Assembly: GCA_035695765.1 (NCBI GenBank)
Contig: DASRRI010000046.1
Coordinates: 1-64,000 of the forward strand
Length of the DNA stretch: 64,000 nucleotides
Direction: 5' to 3'
Source: Dongia_A sp035695765
GTDB lineage: Bacteria; Pseudomonadota; Alphaproteobacteria; Dongiales; Dongiaceae
The position numbers and the translations under genes were made by a program. Position 1 is the first letter of the stretch; each line of letters opens with the position of its first letter. A model generated the notes under the pieces. It searched no databases, was not told where the DNA came from, and saw only the letters and a list, made by a program, of their open reading frames with translations. This document shows, piece after piece, positions 57,544 through 64,000 of this stretch.

Positions 57544-58588
57544 TTATCGCACCGTAACCCGTACCGAGTGAACCGCATTGCGCGCACCGTCGAATGGCTG
57601 GCCCATCCCGCCGGCTTCGAACGCCCGCGCACTCAGCGTGACCTCGCCGGACACACTTGGCTGCCACGTCATCGAGAAGCGCTGCCATCGCCAGCCGCGC
57701 CGCGGTTCAAGCATGGGCTGTGAAGGTCTCGCTGCCATCGACGCTGACCTCGACGCGCGTGATGCCGTGGAACGAGCAGGCCCGGCCCCAGATCTCGACC
57801 GCCTCGCCGCGCGTGACAAGCGCATCGGGCGCTGGCGCCACCATGATGGATTCCGGCGCAATGGCCCACACCGGCCGTCGCGTGGGCTGCCCGGCTGCGA
57901 CATCCTCGGCGTCCAGCGAATCGTTGTAGAGCACCGAGGCAAACGGTCCCTCGGCTCGCCGGTCGGCGAGCTGCAGCCGCCATAGCCACTTCACGCTGTT
58001 AGTCCCGTAATAGCCCGGCACCACCAGCCGGAGCGGATAGCCATGCTCGGCCGGCAGCGGCGCGCCGTTCAGCTCGTAGGCGAGCAGCACGTCGCCCGCC
58101 TTGAGCCGTTCCAGCGGCAGGTCCTTGAAATACCAATCGCGCGGTTTTCCGGCGAAATCGCCGCCATCCAGCCCGTAGGACCAGAGGAACCGCGCCTCCG
58201 GACCGATGCCGACTTCATCCAGCAGTGCCGCGAGGTCGACCCCACCCCAGCGCACATTGGCGATGCGGCGCGTCGGTACCTTCGGCTCGAGCGGGCTGCC
58301 GCAGCAGTGATGTACCGTTTCGACGATCGCCTTCGGCCGCGCCTTCACATCATCGAGACTGAGTGCGAGCGGGCGTTCCACCAGCCCGTCGATGCGGAGC
58401 GACCAGTGCGGGGGGTCGACGCGCGGAATGCCGAGATGGGCGAGCACGAACAGGTCTTCTGTCGCCGTGAACTCATCCACCATCTGGTGCGGGCTGAGCT
58501 TGATGCGGCGCATCCCGCTGGCGGGATCCATCGGTGGGCGCGGCGGCGCCGCGTGACTGAAAGGTGTGGCCGGGCGCGTCTGTGCCAT
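57544..58588 (-). pseudogene. Sulfite oxidase-like molybdopterin oxidoreductase, frameshifted
   Basis: From ATG 58588 the frame encodes an oxidoreductase molybdopterin domain: HWSLRIDGLVERPLALSLDD, the Mo-ligand region VETVHHCCGSP (C95/C96), ELNGAPLPAEHGYPLRLVVP and GYYGTNSVKWLWRL. The Mo-co dimerisation domain begins (APDALVTRGEAVEIWGRACS), but TGA at 57709-57707 stops it at TFTAHA. The next frame continues it at once (LEPRRGWRWQRFSMTWQPSV) to TAA at 57546-57544. So one frameshift near 57710-57720 splits an otherwise full-length gene of about 347 residues. Real decay or sequencing error. Confidence 0.85.
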
Positions 58589-58666
58589 CGTGTTCCTCAC
58601 ACGTTCGATCGAGCCCTCCCGCCCGATCATGGAGCCCACGATGAGGATGTCAACCTTGCGGGCAGA

Positions 58667-59617
58667 TCAGCGTGGGGCTTTGGCGCGCCCCGCCTCATAA
58701 GCCTGCAGATGTGCATTGGCGATACGCAGCAGCGGCGTCGCGAGGCCGAAGCCCGTGGCGCGGCGCAGCATGTCGCCGACGATGTGATCGCCTTCGGTGG
58801 CGCCGGCCTTCTGGATGTCGCGCAGCATCGACGCCGTCGCGTTCGATCCGGTGGCGGTGAGGATGCCGCGCGCGGCGGTCAGATGCTGGTCGCTCGGCCC
58901 ATAGCCTGCCGCGCGAGCGACCGAGGCGGTCTCCGCCACCAGCTCCTGCATGATGGCGGCGCCGTCATCCGTGGCCGCGATCGCGCCGACGCTGCCACGC
59001 ATTAGGCAGGTTCCGGCCGCCATGGCCGTCAACAACACCCATTTGTCCCACAAGGCCTGCTCGATTGGCTCCGCGCGCTTGCTGATGAAATTCGGGGCAT
59101 CGAAGATCCGCTCGATCTCTTTCGCCGGCTGCTCCAGCACCTTGCGGTCGACCTGGTCCTTGAAGCGGCCGAAGGTGAGGCGCGGCGGCAACCCCTCCAG
59201 CTGTACCACCTCGCCCTGGGCGGAGAGGGTGGCGAATATCCCGCACAACCCGCCCAGCACGCGGTCCGCTCCGAAGCGCGCGCGCAACGCATCGATATGC
59301 GCCATGCCGTTGAGCAGCGGCATCACGAGGCCTGGTCCTGCGTCCATGTGCGGTGCGGCCGCATCGATCGCAGACGGGAGATCGTAGGACTTGCAGGTGA
59401 GGATGATGAGGTCGAACGGCTGGCCCGCATCCGCCGCAATCAAGGTGCGCACTGGAAAGGCGGCGTCGCCGGCCGGGCTCTTGATGACCAGCCCGCGCTC
59501 GGCCAGCTGCTTGGCGCGGCCTTCGCGCACCAGGAACATGACGTCCGCGCCGGATTCCGCCAGCCGTCCGCCAAAATAGCCGCCGACGCCGCCGGCCCCC
59601 ACCACCAGGATTTTCAC
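58667..59617 (-). CDS. 2-dehydropantoate 2-reductase (ketopantoate reductase)
   Basis: 316 residues. Rossmann motif MKILVVGAGGVGGYFGGRLA, then LTCKSYDLPSAI, the substrate-site lysine region in ALWDKWVLLTAMAA and a C-terminal SMLRDIQKAGATEGDHIVGD. Reduces ketopantoate in pantothenate synthesis, although several paralogs of this family have other 2-keto substrates. Divergent from the TfoX-like gene. Confidence 0.88.
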   Translation of the reverse strand: MKILVVGAGGVGGYFGGRLAESGADVMFLVREGRAKQLAERGLVIKSPAGDAAFPVRTLIAADAGQPFDLIILTCKSYDLPSAIDAAAPHMDAGPGLVMPLLNGMAHIDALRARFGADRVLGGLCGIFATLSAQGEVVQLEGLPPRLTFGRFKDQVDRKVLEQPAKEIERIFDAPNFISKRAEPIEQALWDKWVLLTAMAAGTCLMRGSVGAIAATDDGAAIMQELVAETASVARAAGYGPSDQHLTAARGILTATGSNATASMLRDIQKAGATEGDHIVGDMLRRATGFGLATPLLRIANAHLQAYEAGRAKAPR

Positions 59618-59649
59618 GCCTTGCTCCGATCGATTATGATCATCATCGC

Positions 59650-59916
59650 ATGAGCGACGATCTGCTCCGCCTCAAGAATATCGGCCCCGCCACCATACGC
59701 CAATTGCGCGATGTCGGCATCGAGGATGAAGCGACCCTGCGCAAGCTCGGCGCGCTCGCCGCCTACCAGCGCTTGAAGCACGCATTCCCGCGCGAAGTCT
59801 CCCTTCTCATGCTCTATGCCCTCGAAGGTGCACTCCTCGGCTGCCACTGGAATCACCTGCCGCCGGGCGTGAAGGAAGAGCTCAAGGCCGCGGGGCGAGC
59901 GGGCCGACCCGCATAA
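59650..59916 (+). CDS. TfoX/Sxy C-terminal domain protein
   Basis: 88 residues. LKNIGPATIRQLRDVGIEDEATLRKLGALAAY is the helix-hairpin-helix-like TfoX C-terminal domain without the N-terminal TfoX domain. Function of stand-alone versions unknown. Separated by 32 bp from the divergent PanE gene. Confidence 0.88.
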   Translation: MSDDLLRLKNIGPATIRQLRDVGIEDEATLRKLGALAAYQRLKHAFPREVSLLMLYALEGALLGCHWNHLPPGVKEELKAAGRAGRPA

Positions 59917-59993
59917 CGATAGTCTACTTCAAGAATCGCAAGTATTTCTTTACAACCCCTTGTGACGATCGTTCGTAGCAAACGGGGGGCCTC

Positions 59994-60889
59994 ATGCGTT
60001 TCATTGCCGGACTTGTTCTCGCCATCGCGGGCATGCTTTCGAGTATCCCGCTGGCTGCCGATCAGGGCACGTATCCGAAGACCGAGGAGGAGCTCAACGC
60101 CGCCTATGACGCGCTGCACTGGCAAGATACTGCCGGCAGCTACAAGCTCCCCGCCTCGCACGCGGTGATCGAACTCACGTTGGGCCAGGCGCTGCTGCTG
60201 GGCACGGATGCCGAGCGCTACAGCTGGCTCGCCAACGGCGTCGAGTTCCCCGATACCGAAGCCGTACTCACAGACGCCAACGCGAAGACGCTCGTTTACT
60301 ACGAGTGGCGCAGCGAAGGGTACGTGAACGATTCCGACTGGGAAGATGTCGACGGCGACGGGTTGCTCAAGGACTATAGCAATTCCACCGATGCCGCGAA
60401 CGAAGGGCGCACGAAAATGGGCTTAAGCCCATGCATGTGGTGAGCTGGCTGGAACCGCCGCACTACGACAAGACGAGCCAGACCGTCACCTTTGCCTTGG
60501 AGTTGAAGGACGATGAGGGCAGCTGGGCCAACGCCGTGGCGCTGCGGCTGGGCCGTGCGGGCTACACGGAATTCACCTGGGTCGGATCAATCGCCGGTTT
60601 CCGCAACGCCGCCGGCCGGCCGGACCTGCTCAACCAAGCGCTGGCCGCGCACGCATTCGAGGAAGGCCATCGCTATCTCGACTTCAAGGACGGCGACAAG
60701 GTCGCGGCTTACGGCATCGCCGGGCTGGTCGCGACGGCGCTCGGCGTCTCGTTCAGCAAGGGCATCATGGCCGCGCTGCTGGGCCTGCTGATAGCGGGGA
60801 AGAAGCTGACCTTGGTGCTGATCGCAGTCGTGGCTAGCATCGTCTACAAGTTCGAGGGCCTGTTCCGCAGCTTCCGCCCCAAGTCATAG
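59994..60889 (+). pseudogene. DUF2167 membrane-anchored protein, frameshifted
   Basis: Signal peptide from ATG 59994 (FIAGLVLAIAGMLSSIPLAA), then the first half of DUF2167 (SHAVIELTLGQALLLG, YYEWRSEGYVNDSDW) to a TGA at 60441-60443. The second frame continues directly with VVSWLEPPHYDKTSQ, EEGHRYLDFKDGDKVAAYGI and a C-terminal membrane segment, stopping at 60889. The break is near 60430, in AAGCCCATGCATG; one missing base would restore one frame of about 298 residues. Either decay or a base-calling error. Confidence 0.85.
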
Positions 60890-62164
60890 CCGGTCGCGCA
60901 GCGCGTACCACAGCATTGCCAGCACCAGCAGCGGATGGCGCAAGGCGGTGCCTCCGGGGAACGCCCGGTGCGGCAGGTTGCCGAACACGTCGAACCGTTC
61001 GGCGGTGCCGCTCAGGGCTTCGGCGATCAGCTTGCCGGCGATCCCGGTGATGGCGACGCCCTGGCCGGAATAGCCCTGGGCATAGAAGATATTGCCGATA
61101 CGCCCCAGGTTCGGCAGGCGGCTCATGGTGATCCCGACCATGCCGGACCAACCATACTCGATCTTCTTGTCGGCCAGCTGCGGGAATACCCGTACCATAT
61201 GCGGCCGCACAAAGGCGGGAATATCGGCAGGCGGGCTCGGGCTATATTTCTCACCGCCGCCCCAGATCATCCGCCGGTCGCCCGACAGGCGGAAGTAATT
61301 CACCACAAAGCGGGTATCGCACACGGAGGCATCGTTGGGGATGAGCGCGTCGGCCTCCGCTTCGCTGAGAGGCTCGGTCGCGACCAGGAAATTCGCGATC
61401 GGCATGATCTTGGCCGCGATGCGCGGCTCCAGGTCGGCAAGGTAGGCGTCGCACGCGATCACGGCGTAGTCGGCCTTGATGCGGCCCTTGTCGGTCGAGA
61501 CGACGACGCCGCCCTCCGCTTCGTTGATGGCGAAGGCATGGGTGCGCTCGTGGAGCGTGGCGCCGGCCTCGATCGCAGCCTCGGCAAGGCCGAGCGCGTA
61601 GTTGAGCGGGTGCAGGTGCCCGCCGCCCCAATCCGCGATGCCGGCGTAGAAGGCATCGCTGCCGATATGCTCCTCCAGCTCGTCCTTCGGCACGAACAAA
61701 GCCTTGGTGTAGCCGAAGTCGCGCTCCAGCGCCGCCACCTCGGCGCGCATCCATCCTTCTTCCGATGGCCGATGCGCCACGAACAGGGTGTTGGCCTTGA
61801 GGTCGCAGCGGATGCGGTGGCGCGCCACGCGGTCACGAATGATGGTGCGGCCTTCCTCGGCTAGGTCGAACAGCGCCTTGGCACGATCGCGGCCATAGCG
61901 CGCGATCAGCTCCACCGGCCCTTTGCGCAATCCGGTGTTGATCTGCCCCCCATTGCGGCCAGAGGCGCCCCAGCCGATGCGCGCCTGGTCGATCAGCACG
62001 ACCTTATAGCCACGCTCCGCCAGGTTGAGAGCGGCCGAAAGCCCGGTATAGCCGCCGCCGATGATCGCGACATCTGCCTCGGCCTCGCCCTGCAGCTCCG
62101 GCAAGTGCGGAAACGACCGCGCGGTCGCGGCGTAGTAGGATTGCGGATGCTCGAGCGTGTCCAT
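60884..62164 (-). CDS. FAD-dependent oxidoreductase, gamma-glutamylputrescine oxidase-like
   Basis: 426 residues, the same length as PuuB. N-terminal QSYYAATA, FAD motif DVAIIGGGYTGLSAALNLAE, LIDQARIGWGASGRNGGQ, and C-terminal IFYAQGYSGQGVAITGIAGK match PuuB. ATG 62164 preferred; the open frame reaches 62251. It is a few kilobases from a polyamine-type importer, but not cotranscribed with it, so the putrescine role is plausible rather than shown. Confidence 0.87.
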   Translation of the reverse strand: MDTLEHPQSYYAATARSFPHLPELQGEAEADVAIIGGGYTGLSAALNLAERGYKVVLIDQARIGWGASGRNGGQINTGLRKGPVELIARYGRDRAKALFDLAEEGRTIIRDRVARHRIRCDLKANTLFVAHRPSEEGWMRAEVAALERDFGYTKALFVPKDELEEHIGSDAFYAGIADWGGGHLHPLNYALGLAEAAIEAGATLHERTHAFAINEAEGGVVVSTDKGRIKADYAVIACDAYLADLEPRIAAKIMPIANFLVATEPLSEAEADALIPNDASVCDTRFVVNYFRLSGDRRMIWGGGEKYSPSPPADIPAFVRPHMVRVFPQLADKKIEYGWSGMVGITMSRLPNLGRIGNIFYAQGYSGQGVAITGIAGKLIAEALSGTAERFDVFGNLPHRAFPGGTALRHPLLVLAMLWYALRDRL

Positions 62165-62244
62165 GACGCCAAGATAGGCGAGCGGCGCGATGGTTGCCAA
62201 GGTGCCTCGCCGCCCTGGCGCGTGACGATGCACTGCACCCCAAT

Positions 62245-62404
62245 CTGTCATCCCGGCCGAGCCCTCGGGTCCGCGCTATGCGCGGCCCAAGGACAGGCTC
62301 CGCGAGAGCCGGGACCCATACGATCTTTCTGCGTCGCGGGAATATCGCATGGGCCCCGGATCATCACCTCACGCTTCGCGTGCGGCGCTGTCCGGAGTGA
62401 CAGA
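62245..62404. repeat. Intergenic repeat family A, full copy
   Basis: 160 bp with ends CTGTCATCCCGGCCGAGCC and CTGTCCGGAGTGACAG, and the central GGGACCCATACGATC and ATCGCATGGGCCCCGGATC in opposite orientation, i.e. a composite palindrome. Its first 80 bp are nearly identical to the half copy at 1211-1287. It fills most of the gap between the PuuB-like and ChaC genes. Confidence 0.9.
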
Positions 62405-62419
62405 ATAGAAGGATCGAAG

Positions 62420-63004
62420 CTACTCCGCCTGCTCCACCAGCCTCAAGATCCGATGCAGGCTGGTATCGGCGATGCCCATCTCTTCGAGGTGCTGCACCGT
62501 ATTGAGCAGGTAGTCGCGGTTGCTGCCCATGACACCGACGGAGTGGCGGATGACATCGGCGATCTTCCGGTCATCGAGCTTGCCGGCATATTGATAGTGC
62601 ACGCGATCGGCGACGTAGGTGAGGCCCTCGGCTTTGCCCCCATCCTGCAGGCGCAAGGTGACATGCTTCGGCACATAGCAGCCGGTGATGAGCTCGCGCT
62701 GATGCAGGTATTCCGCGACCACCGGCGCGTCGGTCGGGCCGATGCGATAGAGTCGCCCGACGCATTGCCCGCCGCGGTCGAGGCCGAGCACCAGGCCCGG
62801 CCGCTCCGCGGTCCCGCGATAGTGCGTGGAGGTGATGCAGAAGGCGCGGTGATATCCATAGAGCGTCGCCGGCACGATCTCGACGAACGGGAAGTCCGGC
62901 CGCCACATCAGCGAGCCATAGGCGAACACGAAGAAGTCCTTGCCCGGTTCCGGCGTGTGGCGCCGGCTTTCGATCAGTTCCTTCTCGGCGTCGGTGACGC
63001 TCAT
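62420..63004 (-). CDS. Glutathione-specific gamma-glutamylcyclotransferase (ChaC-like)
   Basis: 194 residues. FFVFAYGSLMWRPDFPF is the glycine-loop substrate site, followed by YGYHRAFCITSTHYRG, LVLGLDRGGQCVGRLYRI and DRVHYQYAGKL. Degrades glutathione to 5-oxoproline and Cys-Gly. Its ATG overlaps the EamA gene stop (ATGA). Confidence 0.92.
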   Translation of the reverse strand: MSVTDAEKELIESRRHTPEPGKDFFVFAYGSLMWRPDFPFVEIVPATLYGYHRAFCITSTHYRGTAERPGLVLGLDRGGQCVGRLYRIGPTDAPVVAEYLHQRELITGCYVPKHVTLRLQDGGKAEGLTYVADRVHYQYAGKLDDRKIADVIRHSVGVMGSNRDYLLNTVQHLEEMGIADTSLHRILRLVEQAE

Positions 63005-63942
63005 GCTGCTCGGCCCCGGTTGAGCAGATAGAGCCCGAACACGATGACAGCCATGCCGCCGAGGGCAAGAGCCGACAGCCTCTCATCGAACCAGAAATAG
63101 CTGCCGATGGCCGCGATCGGAGGGGTCAGATAGAACAGGCTCGCGACCTTCGACGCCGCGCCGCGCGAGATCATCCAGGTCAAGAGCGCGATCGACACGC
63201 CGCTCAGCACGATCACCAGCCAGGCGAGCGCAAAGATGAAGGTCGGCGCCCAAATCACCGTGCCAGTGCCCAGGATCAACGTCGTCGGCACCATCACCAC
63301 GGAAGCAGCCAGATACTGGATCGCTGTTCCGCTGCGCAGATCGAAACTGGGGCAGAACCTTTTCTGGTAGATGGTGGCGGAGGTGATGCCGAGCAGCGAC
63401 AGGATCGCGAACAGCAATGCGGCCGGGTGGCTGAGGTCGATCACGATCCGCTCCCACAGCACCATCATCAATCCAACGAACCCGACGGCGATGCCCGCCC
63501 ATTGCAGGGGCCGCGTGCGCTCGCCCAGGATCGGACCGGCCAGGGTCGCGGTCAGGATCGGCTGAAACCCGGCGATCAGCGCCGCCATGCCGGCAGGCAT
63601 GCCGCCATAGATCGCGAGATAGCAGCCACCGAGATAAATCGCATGCAGCAGCACGCCGATCGTCGCGATGTGGCCGATCCGGCGCCAGGATCGCGGCCAG
63701 GGCGCGCGCGTCAGCAGCGCCACGCTCGCCATCATGATCGCCGCCAGCACGAACCGCATGGCAAGGATCGTGATCGGCTGCGCGTAGGGCACGCCCAGCT
63801 TGGCGATCAGGAATCCGGTCGCCCACAGCAGCACGAAGATGGCAGGCGCCACCCGCGCGAGGCCGCTGGTGAAAGGCGGCGCCAGTGGTGTCGTGGGGAC
63901 CCCTTTCGTCTCGCTGGATTGGCTCGCGGAATCGGGGCTCAT
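63001..63942 (-). CDS. EamA/DMT-family transporter
   Basis: 313 residues with ten hydrophobic segments and two EamA repeats (PAIFVLLWATGFLIAKLGVP, YGGMPAGMAALIAGFQPIL, LFYLTPPIAAIGSYFWFDER). Four-base overlap with chaC, so coupled. Substrate unknown. The last 58 bp of the window after its start contain no supported gene. Confidence 0.88.
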   Translation of the reverse strand: MSPDSASQSSETKGVPTTPLAPPFTSGLARVAPAIFVLLWATGFLIAKLGVPYAQPITILAMRFVLAAIMMASVALLTRAPWPRSWRRIGHIATIGVLLHAIYLGGCYLAIYGGMPAGMAALIAGFQPILTATLAGPILGERTRPLQWAGIAVGFVGLMMVLWERIVIDLSHPAALLFAILSLLGITSATIYQKRFCPSFDLRSGTAIQYLAASVVMVPTTLILGTGTVIWAPTFIFALAWLVIVLSGVSIALLTWMISRGAASKVASLFYLTPPIAAIGSYFWFDERLSALALGGMAVIVFGLYLLNRGRAA

Positions 63943-64000
63943 GGCTGGAAATTCTGCTGGACTTGGCGTGGCTTATGGCCGAAGCAGGGCGCCGCACCAT

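Overview
The window is GC-rich DNA with tight, often ATGA-overlapping operons, GTG/TTG starts and strong GGAGG-type ribosome sites. Gene content points to an alphaproteobacterium, most like the Rhodospirillales group: a PHB_acc-type PhaR beside the PHB genes, adjacent metX-metW, and a chorismate mutase-hisC-tyrA block. No tRNA, rRNA, CRISPR array or prophage was seen. This is chromosomal metabolic DNA with one broken insertion sequence and two families of intergenic palindromic repeats.

Layout. 0-1.3 kb: remnant IS110-family element abutting a half copy of an intergenic repeat. 1.3-7.3 kb: two aminotransferases around an EamA exporter, then a polar amino acid ABC importer without its own ATPase. 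7.3-12.8 kb: a YfbU-like protein, then a polyhydroxybutyrate locus (phaR divergent from a PhaE-like protein, phaC, phaA, phaB) with a palindromic operator candidate in the divergent gap. 13-16.1 kb: an ECF42-type sigma factor coupled to a DGPF/YCII protein, followed by SRPBCC and DoxX-like genes. 16-22 kb: membrane proteins, a SnoaL-like remnant, a GST, glyoxalase II, a methyltransferase and metXW. 22.4-25.7 kb: chorismate mutase, hisC, tyrA-type dehydrogenase and a second chorismate mutase.

28-38.4 kb: a nearly complete route from allantoin to malate. It has a GntR regulator, a hydantoin/allantoin racemase, a five-gene LivFGHMK-type importer, PuuE-type allantoinase, allantoicase, ureidoglycolate lyase and malate synthase A. 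The importer is therefore a candidate ureide transporter. The gap between the racemase and the importer holds GntR/FCD-like palindromes.

38.7-48 kb: a fold-type III PLP enzyme, then a convergent leucine-catabolism operon (isovaleryl-CoA dehydrogenase, MCC beta, methylglutaconyl-CoA hydratase, MCC alpha, HMG-CoA lyase) ending in a coupled amine oxidase-like flavoprotein. 48-64 kb: a TMADH-like flavin oxidoreductase, cytidine deaminase-like protein, heme A synthase, CobW GTPase, a polyamine-type ABC importer, a sulfite-oxidase-like gene and a DUF2167 gene (both frameshifted), PanE, a TfoX C-terminal domain protein, a PuuB-like oxidase, ChaC and another EamA exporter.

The most notable observations are the long two-frame overlap between the PhaE-like gene and phaC, the PhaR operator candidates, the allantoin-to-malate locus with its own transporter and operator, a perfect hairpin after each of the three binding-protein genes, the repeat family bordering the IS110 remnant, and three frameshifted genes. 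I did not find a clearly unprecedented system.
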